DNA from: Terrimonas sp.
GTDB taxonomy: Bacteria; Bacteroidota; Bacteroidia; Chitinophagales; Chitinophagaceae
Length of the DNA stretch: 64,000 bases
Direction of reading: 5' to 3'
Assembly: GCA_016125075.1 (NCBI GenBank)
Contig: WGMO01000003.1
Coordinates: 124,001 to 188,000 of the forward strand
The notes beneath the pieces are model-generated. The model did no database searches and was not told the origin of the DNA. It saw only the letters and a list, made by a program, of their open reading frames with translations. The translations under genes and the position numbers were made by a program. Below are positions 26,801-36,900 of the stretch, piece after piece (position 1 is the stretch's first letter; every line of letters starts with the position of its first letter).

Positions 26801-27336
26801 AAAGCAGGAAAAGGAATGATATCGCCCTGAAAATGCGCTGGAACATCAGCCGAAGCACCAGTTTTGATATAACCGGCAAAAAAGGACAAAACGCTTTGTT
26901 TACACCCAGTTTCAGTAACCGTAATTATGACCTCGGCATCAGCACGGCTGAACCCAGGATCATCTTTATACAGGGTACCCGGTTCAGGCTGGTAACCGGA
27001 TATAAACTGGATGTAAAGAAAAATGATGAAATATATGGGGGGGAGAAGTCTGTATCCAATTCTATTAATCTCGAAACGAAATATAATGTTTTACAAAACA
27101 GTTCAGTAACAGCCAAATTCACTTTTAACAATATCAGTTTCAATTATCCCACCAATACCACGGTGAGTTATATTATGCTGGATGGGCTCTTGCCGGGTAA
27201 GAATTATTTATGGAACCTGGAGTTTACAAAACGCCTGATCAATAATGTCGAATTAAATATCCAATATGAGGGACGTAAACCCGGAACAGCCAGGACGGTT
27301 CATGTAGGGAGGGCCACGATCAGGGCATTATTCTGA
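23848..27336 (+). CDS. Very large outer-membrane barrel-like protein of unknown function
   Basis: A 1162-residue protein. The only upstream start in this frame is TTG at 23848 (an in-frame stop lies at 23839); it gives a good signal peptide ending SSAQ at about residue 23. The rest is dominated by alternating strands with aromatic ends (for example QLSLGDIDIRQNKSYFLNFY and many further such strands), as in outer-membrane beta-barrels, and ends in strand-like VHVGRATIRALF. Residues 845-856 (DYNGDGVQQLNE) match an EF-hand calcium loop. Homologous Bacteroidota proteins are, to my knowledge, uncharacterised; a link to the T9SS barrel SprA was considered but not shown. Confidence 0.8.
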   Translation: MHLKRLIFYLFILWFGIQESSAQFPGGKPGSASNLHVKKLPVVADTLLIDTLSLIPGTVSVEQIPPADFSIDFLNGLLIWTKRPAADSIVIRYRTFPVKLNAVTQRLNFDSVSYKFYYEPKVFRYGNETADKGVFDFGNIQYNGSFGRGISFGNNQDAVVNSNLNLTLNGMLGDSIEINAAITDNNLPIQPDGTTQQLNEFDQVYLQFKRKNWQLSLGDIDIRQNKSYFLNFYKRLQGVSFQTQNAVSKKVNANTLVSGSIAKGKFTRNIFQGLEGNQGPYRLTGANNEFFFIILAGTERVFIDGQLLQRGEDQDYVINYNTAELTFTPKRMITKDSRIQVEFEYADRNYLNANLYISQEFDINQKLKISLGVFNNSDAKNSQINQILNTDQKFFLSTIGDSIQKALYPSAIYDTAFDAGKILYEKIYYNNGADSLYQYSVDPALAKYNLSFIDVGQGNGNYVPDFNGANGKVYKFIAPVAGVRQGNYEPVIILVTPKKQQIVNLGVDYTVNKHTSIKTEWALSNYDANTFSQKNNGDDKGIALRLQLNNTRALKPGSKKNLQLATGLDYEYVQKKFKPLERLRNVEFSRDWGLPYQPMPVDEQILKATARLQDGSGHSLDYRFTNYHRSDNYNGFQQSIEHVINANGWVVNNRFVITSFNAAADKGTYIRPVIDISRQLKKMGDWRLGVNYAVENNAARNKVTDTLTPLSFSFDSYSFYLRSSERKKNKYGITFFSRSDKYVSGKDFIRGDRSYNVNLQTELRANEKHQVIFNTTYRKLKVLDPISPQKDDETILGRVKYEVNNEWRGLLSGFVLYELGTGQEQKRDFAYLEVPAGQGEYTWNDYNGDGVQQLNEFEVALFSDQAKFIRIFTPTNQFVKSNYITFNYDIRLSPSSVMKKQGLKGFKKLISKTGLHSSFQVSNKSIAKNGYELNPVKLALSDTSLITLGSVFSNTFTFNRLSSRWGFDITSIVRSDKALLTYGYESRKRNDIALKMRWNISRSTSFDITGKKGQNALFTPSFSNRNYDLGISTAEPRIIFIQGTRFRLVTGYKLDVKKNDEIYGGEKSVSNSINLETKYNVLQNSSVTAKFTFNNISFNYPTNTTVSYIMLDGLLPGKNYLWNLEFTKRLINNVELNIQYEGRKPGTARTVHVGRATIRALF

Positions 27337-27413
27337 TAAATTTTTACAGGTACCGCCAAAAGGATTTGGATCGGCAATACCGGAGGTTGACAGTCCGCTC
27401 TGCAGATTTCCGT

Positions 27414-28511
27414 TTATACATTAAAACGGAAATGCATGATATCGCCGTCTTTAACGATATATTCTTTTCCTTCTATCCGTAGTTTTCCGGCTTCGCGACA
27501 GGCCGCTTCAGAACCATACTGGATGAAATCATCATAGGCGATCACTTCTGCTTTGATAAATCCTTTCTCAAAATCGGTATGGATCACGCTGGCAGCCTGT
27601 GGTGCCTTCCATCCTTCATGGATAGTCCAGGCACGGACTTCCTGTACACCAGCGGTGAAATAGGTAAAGAGGTTGAGTAATTTGTAAGTGGATTTGATAA
27701 GACGGTTCAGGGCAGGTTCCTTCATCTTGTATTCATCCATGAACAGCTGCTGGTCATCCTTATCTTCCATTTCAGCGATCTGGGCTTCTATGGAATTATT
27801 CATCACGATCACTTCTGCCTTGTCATGTTTCACCGCTTCCATTAGCGCGTCGGAAAACTTATTACCGGTATGCATCGAGGCTTCGTCGACATTGGCTACG
27901 TAGAGGACTGGTTTTTCGGTCAGTAAAAAAAGATCGGCAATGGCCGGCCTTTCTTCGCGGGTAATATCCAGGTCACGAATGTTTTTCCCTTTTTCCAGGT
28001 GTTCCCTGCACCGGATCAATACTTCCAGTTCGATTTTCAGTTTGGGATCGATGCGGGCCTGTTTTTCCGTTTTCTGTATCTTCTTTTCCACGCTTTCCAG
28101 GTCTTTTAGCTGGAGTTCCGTATCGATGATCTCTTTATCGCTGATGGGGTTGATGGCACCTTCTTCCCGGAGGATGTTTTCGTCTTCAAAACAACGGATG
28201 ACCTGTATGATGGCATCTACTTCACGGATATTGGCGAGGAATTTATTTCCAAGGCCTTCGCCCTTGCTGGCACCCCGGACCAGTCCGGCGATATCTACAA
28301 TCTCAATTTGTGTGGGAACGATCCGGTTGGGAATGACCAGTTCTGCCAGTTTATCCAGGCGTTCATCGGGTACATCCACGAGGCCAACATTGGGCTCGAT
28401 GGTACAAAACCGGTAATTACTGGCCTGTGCTTTTGCGCTGTTGCTCACTGCGTTGAATAAAGTCGATTTCCCGACATTGGGAAGTCCCACGATCCCTGCT
28501 TGTAATGCCAT
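27414..28511 (-). CDS. ychF: Redox-regulated ATPase YchF (OLA1-type)
   Basis: A TRAFAC-class P-loop NTPase that prefers ATP over GTP and associates with ribosomes. The ATG at 28511 ([23 protein letters not shown]) is chosen; an upstream in-frame TTG adds seven residues of no family character. Walker A is GLPNVGKS; Walker B region is [21 protein letters not shown]; the C-terminal TGS-like domain is intact ([29 protein letters not shown]). Length of 365 residues is normal. It converges with the barrel gene. Confidence 0.97.
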   Translation of the reverse strand: MALQAGIVGLPNVGKSTLFNAVSNSAKAQASNYRFCTIEPNVGLVDVPDERLDKLAELVIPNRIVPTQIEIVDIAGLVRGASKGEGLGNKFLANIREVDAIIQVIRCFEDENILREEGAINPISDKEIIDTELQLKDLESVEKKIQKTEKQARIDPKLKIELEVLIRCREHLEKGKNIRDLDITREERPAIADLFLLTEKPVLYVANVDEASMHTGNKFSDALMEAVKHDKAEVIVMNNSIEAQIAEMEDKDDQQLFMDEYKMKEPALNRLIKSTYKLLNLFTYFTAGVQEVRAWTIHEGWKAPQAASVIHTDFEKGFIKAEVIAYDDFIQYGSEAACREAGKLRIEGKEYIVKDGDIMHFRFNV

Positions 28512-28566
28512 GCTTAATTTTTCAGGCCGCAAAGATAATGGTTAAGCTTCTTTTGATGGCATCAAA

Positions 28567-29784
28567 TTACTGGTTTTGTAATGGTACATCCACGACCCAG
28601 TCTTTTAAGGAGGCCTTGCCTTTTAGGTTATACCCTGCCCAGCGGAGGTTCCATATCCCGCCTCTGAGGATATTGATATTTTGATAACCCATCTCCGTGA
28701 GCATTCTGGCAGCATCATAAACTTCAGGCTGGTTATTAAAAGTGCATAAAACTACCATCTTTTCTTTTGCCGGCAGGGTTGGATTGTCTTTTAAAGTTTG
28801 AAAGGGAATATTGATGGATCCTTGTATATGACCGATGTTTTCCCAGTAATTTTTTGACTGGTTGTTATACTGGTCTTTACTTCTCAGGTCGATGACAACT
28901 GCGGGCGTGGTTTTCATTTTTGTGTCAAATGCAGTCGCAGAAATGATGTGGTAGGGTGCATTGCTTTGCCATTTGATAACGGAACGATTGCCATTATTTA
29001 CTTCTTCATCCACCCAGGCATCCATACCGTTGAAAAGGATACTGATGTTTTGTATACCGAGGTTATGCAGTAAAATGGCAGCATCCGGGCTTTCGTTGCC
29101 GGCTTCATCGACCAACAAAATGGGCTGGTTGCCGGGAAGGGTTGAAATTTTGCCCTCCAGTTCACTGAACAGGATCGGGTGGGCTGCATCAAGTCGGCCC
29201 ATCACATTTCTTTTCTCATAGGAACTGATCCCCCGGAATAGCGAATCTGCCCGCAGGTCTATAATAAAGAAAGGGTTTGATTTTCTGGCCTGTTCCATCA
29301 CTTCACCGGGTGACAGAATAGTGTAGGGAAGATTGCTTGTATACAAGATTTTATAGCAGGAGGGAAGCTTGTTTTTTTCCATGATAATATCCGTCATTCC
29401 ACCATTGATGTTAAAGATCCTGGTAAAGCCGCTGTCCGCGAGCATCCGGGAAGCACGGCGGCTGCGCTGGCTGTGCGAACAATAAATGAAAATGGGTTTA
29501 TCTTTCAGGGCTTCCAGTTCCCGCCACCGTCCTGCCAGTTCCGTAATATTGATATGGGTTGCATTTTTCAGTCTGCCGATATTCAAGCTTGCGTTGGAAC
29601 TGGAACTGTCATAATATTCCCCGTTGCTCCTTACATCCAGCAGGGTATATCCTTTATTTTCATTGAGTGTTTTACAGAGGTCTTCCGGGTAAACAGTCCG
29701 GTATTTGACATTATCAAATTGGAACTGCTGGGGAAAACACTCTATTGTAAGCGCCAAAGCAGCCAATAACATATACAGTCGCAT
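28567..29784 (-). CDS. Secreted protein with three rhodanese domains
   Basis: A 405-residue protein starting with a signal peptide of about 18 residues. Three rhodanese-like domains follow: domain 1 (about 30-140) with loop IYCSHSQRSRR and active Cys102; domain 2 (about 155-265), where the loop LLVDEAGNES has Asp226 in place of cysteine and is probably inactive; domain 3 (about 275-390) with Cys347 (VVLCTFNNQPE). The first two domains sit in a tandem arrangement. Sulfur transfer in the periplasm is likely for domains 1 and 3 but the acceptor is unknown. It lies 55 bases before ychF on the same strand. Confidence 0.88.
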   Translation of the reverse strand: MRLYMLLAALALTIECFPQQFQFDNVKYRTVYPEDLCKTLNENKGYTLLDVRSNGEYYDSSSSNASLNIGRLKNATHINITELAGRWRELEALKDKPIFIYCSHSQRSRRASRMLADSGFTRIFNINGGMTDIIMEKNKLPSCYKILYTSNLPYTILSPGEVMEQARKSNPFFIIDLRADSLFRGISSYEKRNVMGRLDAAHPILFSELEGKISTLPGNQPILLVDEAGNESPDAAILLHNLGIQNISILFNGMDAWVDEEVNNGNRSVIKWQSNAPYHIISATAFDTKMKTTPAVVIDLRSKDQYNNQSKNYWENIGHIQGSINIPFQTLKDNPTLPAKEKMVVLCTFNNQPEVYDAARMLTEMGYQNINILRGGIWNLRWAGYNLKGKASLKDWVVDVPLQNQ

Positions 29785-29955
29785 ATGATTTATTTTTGAA
29801 GTTATAAGTTAATCGATTTCCTTCCGAATTCAATACCGGAATTTATAAAAGGTATTTTCGTCCCGGTAAAATGACTGATTTTTACACCTGTTTTTTGGGC
29901 CGAATCTGGCCTAAACAACTAATTTGGATTAAATTCACCCATATAAAACTTTAAT

Positions 29956-31446
29956 ATGGCCTTAAGCAGGATATGGGCATCATTTATCATCGTTGCCATT
30001 CTGGTTGCACTTGCGAGAATGATGGGTGGGGATGGTAAGATTTTCAACAGGATGGTAGTAGGAAAGTCTTCTGATAAATATGACAGTGTCTATTATTACG
30101 CGGTTGGGAATCCTTCTTCGCTTGGCTTATCGGATACATACTCGGATTTTTTGAAAGAATATGGCTACTATGAAACCGGGACGGTTGCAAAGGCTTCGGT
30201 ATTGCTGGTTAATTCCCTGCAAAATGATTCTGCCTCCATCATTCAATCCCTCCATCCCGGTATCGATGTATATACCTATGTTTCTATTCAGAAAAAATTC
30301 ACTAAGAAGGTCGACGGGGTTATAGAAACCGCTAAAAATGCGGTCATTGATATTATCATTCCCCTGATCGGTGTACTGGCTTTATTCATGGGGTTCCTCA
30401 ATATTGCCGAAAGGGCGGGAGGGGTGAGGCTCTTATCCCGGATCATCTGGCCATTTTTTTCAAGGATATTCCCGGATATTCCGAAGGGGCATCCCGCTAC
30501 CGGTCATATGATGATGAATTTTGCAGCCAATTTACTGAATCTTGATAATGCGGCTACTCCCTTTGGCTTAAAAGCGATGGAAAGCCTTCAGGAATTGAAC
30601 CCTAACAAAGCGGTCGCTTCAAATGCACAGATCATGTTCCTGGCCTTGCATGCTTCGGGCCTGACCCTGATCCCTGTTACGATCATCGCCTATCGTTCTG
30701 GAATGGGAGCGGCCAATGCAACCGATATATTCATACCCTGTATGATCGCCACTTTTGCGGCCACCATGGCCGCGATGTTCATTGTTTCCCTGAAACAAAA
30801 GATTAAACTTTTTCAACCCGTGATCCTGGCCTGGGTAGGAGGTCTGTCGGCCGTTATCGCCCTGCTGGTCTTGTATGTTGTAAGGTTGGATTCAACCCAG
30901 GCACAGTTATTCTCGAATGGACTCAGCAACGGGATCATCCTGTTTATTTTTATTGTAATCGTTATCGGTGGATGGTATAAGAGGATTGATGTATTTGATG
31001 CATTTGTGGAAGGGGCCAAAGGTGGGTTTGAAACAGCCGTAAGGATCATTCCTTATATTGTTGGAATGTTGGTGGCCATCAGCATGCTCCGGACCAGCGG
31101 TACCTTTGACATTGTTATAGATGGTGTAAAGTCCCTCTTCATGGCATTGGGTACAGATACCAGGTTTGTAGACGGATTGCCGACCGCCCTGATAAAACCA
31201 CTCAGTGGCAGTGGTGCCAGGGGCATGATGCTGGATACTATGAAAACTTTTGGGCCGGATTCATTTGCCGGTCGGCTGTCCTCCATTTTGCAGGGCACCT
31301 CCGATACCACCTTCTACGTGGTGGCCGTTTATTTTGGGGCTGTCAATATTAAAAACACCCGTTATGCCATTGCGGCGATGTTAATGGCTGATCTTGTAGG
31401 TATCATTACTTCCATTTTACTGGCCTATCTCTTTTTCGGGGGATAA
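29956..31446 (+). CDS. Fused SpmA-SpmB nucleoside-recognition (Gate) membrane protein
   Basis: A 496-residue membrane protein with about ten hydrophobic segments. The first half matches the SpmA spore-maturation/Gate family (NFAANLLNLDNAATPFGLKA; LNPNKAVASNAQ), and the second half the SpmB family (LPTALIKPLSGSGARGMM; QGTSDTTFYVVAVYFG). In Bacillus these are two separate proteins; fused versions are found in non-sporulating bacteria. A role in transport or envelope function is inferred. Between residues 25 and 130 there is an extracytoplasmic insert. The hairpin after it serves mainly the opposite strand. Confidence 0.88.
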   Translation: MALSRIWASFIIVAILVALARMMGGDGKIFNRMVVGKSSDKYDSVYYYAVGNPSSLGLSDTYSDFLKEYGYYETGTVAKASVLLVNSLQNDSASIIQSLHPGIDVYTYVSIQKKFTKKVDGVIETAKNAVIDIIIPLIGVLALFMGFLNIAERAGGVRLLSRIIWPFFSRIFPDIPKGHPATGHMMMNFAANLLNLDNAATPFGLKAMESLQELNPNKAVASNAQIMFLALHASGLTLIPVTIIAYRSGMGAANATDIFIPCMIATFAATMAAMFIVSLKQKIKLFQPVILAWVGGLSAVIALLVLYVVRLDSTQAQLFSNGLSNGIILFIFIVIVIGGWYKRIDVFDAFVEGAKGGFETAVRIIPYIVGMLVAISMLRTSGTFDIVIDGVKSLFMALGTDTRFVDGLPTALIKPLSGSGARGMMLDTMKTFGPDSFAGRLSSILQGTSDTTFYVVAVYFGAVNIKNTRYAIAAMLMADLVGIITSILLAYLFFGG

Positions 31447-31449
31447 AAA

Positions 31450-31475
31450 AACCACCTCAAAGAATTGAGGTGGTT
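31450..31475 (-). terminator. Rho-independent terminator, mainly of the SusCD-DUF4397 operon
   Basis: An 11-bp perfect stem with a 4-base loop sits between the convergent genes. On the minus strand it is followed by seven T; on the plus strand the T-run is weak, so minus-strand use is preferred. Confidence 0.85.
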
Positions 31476-31507
31476 GACTTTAACACTGCTTATGCTATAT
31501 GAAAAAT

Positions 31508-32281
31508 CTATCGGGTATAGTATAAAGAAACCTGTCTTCTCCTCGCGTCTGAAGAAGAAGAAATCGTGGAATATCCTCTTGAAAAAACAGTCATGACGCG
31601 TTGGTTCGGAACTGTATAGGTCCCTGAAGGATAGGTTGCCAAAGAGGTGCCACTTCCTGCAGGCTTTATTTCCCATTTGCCACCGGTTCCCTGCACCAGG
31701 GTAAATTCATTGCTCTTACCCATGAATGGGATATTACCGGCCACCAATGTTCCGGCAAAATAAAGGTCAACACCTGGCAGATCGGGCATCAGGTTTACAA
31801 ACCGGTAACGGGTGAATCCGGAATCCGGCTGGCTCATATTTTCCATGATCAGTGAACTCCTGGCAGAAGAACCCGTATCGGCAATATGGAAGGAATAATA
31901 ATTGCCAGCTGTAAGATTGGCAGTTCCGATAAATAGTTGTGTGGAATCAGCCGTGGAAGCTGCTTTGGGAATGGTAACGGCAAAAGCAGCACTGGTGGCT
32001 TCAGTGGCAAAGTAATCCGCCTGGCTGCCCCCCCCGGTATTCAATCCGCCTCCCGGAAATGGATAAGCGTAATTGATCGTGCTGCTGACCCGTACTCCGT
32101 TGATCTTTAGCTGGACTGCCGGGTTGTTCTTATAGGCGCTGGCATAATTCAATTTTACAAAAGCCTGCTGGATATTGGCAGGGGTCCTCAGCAGGGGAAT
32201 ATCCGGGGAAGCTTGTTTTTTACAGGATAAGATTCCCGCCAGGCCCAGGATGATGGTTGCTGATATGATTTTATTTTTCAT
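31508..32281 (-). CDS. DUF4397-type surface lipoprotein
   Basis: A 257-residue lipoprotein (lipobox ILSC, Cys20). The middle and C-terminal parts are beta-rich and fit the DUF4397 family of repeated all-beta domains (FVKLNYASAYKNNPAVQLKING; RYRFVNLMPDLPGVDLYFAG). It is the third gene of the SusC-SusD operon, 15 bases behind the SusD gene, so it may be an outer-surface binding protein in the same complex. The ligand is unknown. Confidence 0.8.
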   Translation of the reverse strand: MKNKIISATIILGLAGILSCKKQASPDIPLLRTPANIQQAFVKLNYASAYKNNPAVQLKINGVRVSSTINYAYPFPGGGLNTGGGSQADYFATEATSAAFAVTIPKAASTADSTQLFIGTANLTAGNYYSFHIADTGSSARSSLIMENMSQPDSGFTRYRFVNLMPDLPGVDLYFAGTLVAGNIPFMGKSNEFTLVQGTGGKWEIKPAGSGTSLATYPSGTYTVPNQRVMTVFSRGYSTISSSSDARRRQVSLYYTR

Positions 32282-32296
32282 AATTTTTCTTTGTTT

Positions 32297-33901
32297 TTAA
32301 GGTTTAGAGAACCAGCATTCAACAGTATGGTAATCTGGATCTGTTGCCCCGATCCTTCTGAGTTCTTCGATATTCCAAACATATTCCGAATTATAACGGG
32401 GTCTGACCCTGTAGGCAGGTTTTCCGTTATTATCAGGGAAAAGTAAACTTCCTGTTGGCGGGGCAAAATTGGTATAGACCTGTTCAGTTGTCACCGGATC
32501 AATATCAGTATAATGATACCTTCTCAGGTCAACCCATGTTTCTGTGTTATTAAATCCCCAGAGCGAAATATATTTTTGTAACATAATTTGCGCCAGGGTC
32601 AGGCTGCTGGCAGCAGCCGGAACAACGGCGGGGTTGGCAAGGAAATTATTCTTGATGGTAGCGGTGATTTCATTGCCGGAGGGTATGTTCTGATTAAAAC
32701 GGGTCATCAGCATATCAAAACTGTACTCAATCCCTTTCTTGTAAGCAGCCAGCGCCAGTGTCTTGTCATTCTTTTTATAGGCAGCTTCCGCTTTCATGAA
32801 TTGTATTTCTGAGGCAGTCATGATGGGGAATTCTCCATTATCACGAAATACATATTTGGCATTAAGGTCATTAGGAGGGAACGGCACAGCTGTGGTTCCA
32901 CCCCAGAAATTATCGGGCCGGTCGGCAGCTGCTAATGCTGTTTCTCCAGCTGCAAGGGGTAAGCCCTTCATGGAACCGTTGGAGGAAGTGCGCAGGTAAT
33001 ACCATTTCCGCGGATCATCCACGCCATTGAATGCGGGGTTTGCACCCTGCAACAGATCACTGATGAATTGTGACTGCCGGAAATTGGCCATATTTCCCCG
33101 GAAGGGCCCGAAGAAAGAGGCTTCGTCATTCTTTCCGGAATTGGCCCATTTAACGGTTGCGTCATCGCTGGCATCAGCTAATGACTTGTCGCAATATGCG
33201 ATTACAGAATCTGCATTGTAATTGCTTTTGTTGGTCAAATGATGAAAGGATCTGGCTAACACACCGTAAGCAAATTTCTTCCATTTGGAAGCATCACCAT
33301 TATAAAAGTATCCATCACCCAGTGCAAGGTTGGCCTGGCTGGATGCGCCATCAGTCCTTTCCAGGTAACTGATTGCCGTGTGGCAAAGTTCCCGCACATA
33401 GGCATACACTTCTTCCTGGGTATCATATTTGAAGGTCAGCAGATTGGTATTGAATGCTTCTTTGAGGATCACATCCCCATGATAATCGGTGAGGGTAAGC
33501 CAGCTCCAGGCCATAATGGCGTATCCCACACCCACATAATCCCATTTCTGTTCCTCTGCTGCCCAGTCAATCATCCTCAGCACATTCTGGCCCAGCAACC
33601 AATAGTGGTTACGCCAGATATCTCCCATCGCATCGCTACCAGAGAAATAACCCATCCTTTCAGCCGTATAAGAACCGGTTCGGTAAGAAAAGTTTTGTAT
33701 ATACAAGCTCAGGTATCGGTTATCTCTCTGTAGATCCTGTGCTATATTATATATTACCGCCGGCAATAACTGCTCTGGCGGAACCTTGGTCGGGGCATTG
33801 GGGTTCAGGTAAGCATCATCCACCTTCTTACTGCAGGAACTGGCCAGCAATAAAAAGACCGAAGTGATCAGGTAAAAGCGAAATATCTTTTTCATATTCA
33901 T
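32297..33901 (-). CDS. SusD/RagB-type nutrient-binding outer-membrane lipoprotein
   Basis: A 534-residue lipoprotein (lipobox LASSC, Cys23) with the helical TPR-like layout of the SusD superfamily, more like the SusD-like_2 branch (NPNAPTKVPPEQLLPAVIYNIAQDLQ; ASEIQFMKAEAAYK; WVDLRRYHYTD). It caps the SusC transporter and binds the ligand. It is 12 bases behind the SusC gene. No glycoside hydrolase or protease gene is in the operon, so the substrate is not evident. Confidence 0.93.
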   Translation of the reverse strand: MNMKKIFRFYLITSVFLLLASSCSKKVDDAYLNPNAPTKVPPEQLLPAVIYNIAQDLQRDNRYLSLYIQNFSYRTGSYTAERMGYFSGSDAMGDIWRNHYWLLGQNVLRMIDWAAEEQKWDYVGVGYAIMAWSWLTLTDYHGDVILKEAFNTNLLTFKYDTQEEVYAYVRELCHTAISYLERTDGASSQANLALGDGYFYNGDASKWKKFAYGVLARSFHHLTNKSNYNADSVIAYCDKSLADASDDATVKWANSGKNDEASFFGPFRGNMANFRQSQFISDLLQGANPAFNGVDDPRKWYYLRTSSNGSMKGLPLAAGETALAAADRPDNFWGGTTAVPFPPNDLNAKYVFRDNGEFPIMTASEIQFMKAEAAYKKNDKTLALAAYKKGIEYSFDMLMTRFNQNIPSGNEITATIKNNFLANPAVVPAAASSLTLAQIMLQKYISLWGFNNTETWVDLRRYHYTDIDPVTTEQVYTNFAPPTGSLLFPDNNGKPAYRVRPRYNSEYVWNIEELRRIGATDPDYHTVECWFSKP

Positions 33902-33913
33902 GATTTTTAAATT

Positions 33914-36900
33914 TTAAAATCCGGCACGGAAGCCAAAATTGATACTGACAGGTGTGGCAATATTGCCATAGTCAAATCCAAATCCCCCTACACCCCTTGA
34001 TCCCGGGGTATTACCGTTAACGGCCGGATCGGCTCCAGAGTAATTGGTGAAAAGGATAAGGTCATTTGCGGTAACAAATGCACTCAGGCTTTTCAAGAAT
34101 TTGAACTTTGAACTTAATTTCTGTTTATCAAAATAATAACTTAAGGTGATATCCCGCAGGCGAAGCCAGCTGATATCCTTTTCGATGAATTGTTCTTCCG
34201 GTAAGCTGGTGTAAAAGTCTGAGCGCAACATCGGGATGACCGCAATATTGTTTGCAGTCGGTGTGGCCGAATTTTCAAAACCATCTTTCAATACACCCTG
34301 TATAACGACTGGCTGATCACGGTCCAGTGTCCTCACACTTTTTCCAATGAGCGTTAGGAATCTTTCGGTTCCATTATAGATATCTCCGCCGGATTTCAAG
34401 TCCCACAACATGTTAAGGGACCAGTTTTTGTAACGCAGGTTATTGTTAAATCCTAAGGTGAAATCCGGATTCCGGTCGCCACGGATCTTGAACTGACCAT
34501 CAGATAAAGGTAAACCGGTGGTTGGATTGATCAGGATCTGTCCGGCATCATTGCGCTGGAAACCATAAGCAGTGATACTGGTGGTAGGCCCGCCTTTTAC
34601 CAGCCCGCCTCTTGCATTGCCATATAACCAGGTATCGGCGATATAGAATTCAGGCACATTGGCCGGCAGGGACAATACCTCATTCCAACCTTTCGCAAAA
34701 TTGAAGGTCATCGTCCATCTCCAGTCTTTTTTCCTGACCGGGTTGATATTGATGACAGCCTCAACACCCTGGTTCCGGGTGGAAGCTGCGTTCAGGGTAT
34801 TCAGGATAAAACCGGTTCCATAACTGGCCCGGAAGTTTTCTACGATCTGGTCAGTATTCTTTGTATTATAATAGGCCATGTCAATGCTGAACAGGTTATT
34901 CAGGAACCTCAGTTCTGTACCGATTTCATACGTATTCTGACGTTCAGGTCCCAGGTTGAAGTTATTATTGGTAAACCCATACGTAAAACCGCCTCCACTG
35001 GAATTGGCAACATTAAAGACCGACTGATTGGAATAAGGACTGTTTGACCGGGCCGTTGAGGCAAGAGAGGTTCTGATCTTTCCATAATCCAGTACCGTAC
35101 TGTTCTTCAGGGCAGGTATAAGGTCCGAGAAGATGATACTGAGACTGCCGCCCGGGTAATTGAAAGAACGGTTCACTTTTGGCAGGGTGGAAGGTTCTTC
35201 GAAACGGTGCGTATAGTTCAGGAAGATGATATTTTTCCAGTTCAGGGCCAACTCACCAAAATAGGCAAACTGGCGATAGATGACATAGTTGGCATCACCA
35301 TATAATGACTGCCTGCTTAACCGGACGCGGGTAGAAGGATCTGTATTGGAAGAATCCCTGCTGTTGACATCCGCGAGCTTTGATCCGGAAACAGCCACCA
35401 TATCGGTCCTGTAATCCTGCCACATGGTTCCCACCATCAAACGGGTATTGAAGTTGCCGAATGATTTTTTGGCGGTCGCATTGATGGTATGGTTATAACC
35501 TTTGTACTTCCTGTAATAATTGTCAAGGTATCCGTTTGTGGAGGCCGAATAATACGCAGACTGGGGATGATAGAAGGTGTAACCATCCTGGTCATACCAG
35601 TCATAGCCAAAGCGGCCGGCAATGGAAAGCCAGTCAAAAGGATTGATATTGATACCGGCTGTTGCAATATAACGGGTCAGTTCATCCCGGCTACGGTTAA
35701 AATTCACATTAAATAAAGGATTATCTATCTCGGCATTGGGATCACCACCGGGATAAACCTGCACCTTGTTACCGCTGTTATCGAGATAAGAAGAAATATC
35801 ATTATTGGAAGGCCATTGGTAAAGACTCAGCATATATCCCCCGGCTCCCCGTAAAGGTTTGTCGTTATTGCTGCTGATAATTGAAAAGGCAGGCGTGATC
35901 TCGATATATTTACCAATCTTGGTATAATTCGACAAACGAAGGTTGAGTTTTTTATACCGGTTATTCGGAACAACGGATTGCTGGTCAAAATAGGACCCGG
36001 AGAAACGAAAGGAAACATCCTTTTTGCCAAACTCCAGACCCAGGTTATGGGTTTGGGCAAATCCGGTCTGGAAAAATTTATCTACGTTGTCATAGATTGT
36101 TGTTCCGTCGGGATATTTCGGTCCGAAATAGCTAAACACTGCATCTGCGATGCCATTGGTACCCGGCGCATACATACTTTGCGTCTTGGGTAACCTTTTA
36201 ATCGTCTGCACCCGGAAACTGTTGTCGTATGTAACTGATAATTTACCATCGGCGTTCCTGCCTTTGCGGGTTGATATCACAATGGCCCCTGCACTGGCCT
36301 GGCTTCCATATAAAGCAGTCGCTTCAGGTCCTTTCAGTACTGTGATCGACTCGATATCCGAGGGATTGAGGTCGGCTATACGGTTGGTATAATCGTTATT
36401 GCGGTTAGGCCTGTCCGATGCAAGCCCAAGTCCGCTTCCCTGGTTGCTGTTTTCATCCAGTGTCTGGTTATCTACGATCACACCATCTATGATAAAAAGA
36501 GGCTGGTTGCTTAAGGCCAGCGAATTGAATCCCCTTAATACGATATTGGTAGATGCGCCCGCCTGTCCTCCCGTGGGGGTGATGCTGACACCAGCCACAC
36601 GGCCCTGCAAGCTGTTGAGAAAATTCTCGCGTTGTGTTTCGGCGATTTCTGTCCCCGATAGTTTCTGAACAGAATAACCCAGTTCCCGGGGATTACGTTT
36701 GATGTCCATCGCTGTTACTACAACTTCCTCCAGCGAATTATCCCTGTTGACCATCGATACCGATACGGTAGCGGTAGAATTGGTGACTTTAACGTCGACC
36801 GGTTCAAGACCCACATACGTAAACTGGAGAACATCCCCCGTCTTGGCACTGATACTGAATTTACCATTTGCATCAGTTTGGACAGCGGTATTGCTTCCTC

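Noticed and set aside
23848..27336. SprA, the T9SS translocon barrel
   Set aside because: SprA is about twice as long and I could not match characteristic SprA segments; only general barrel features are shared.
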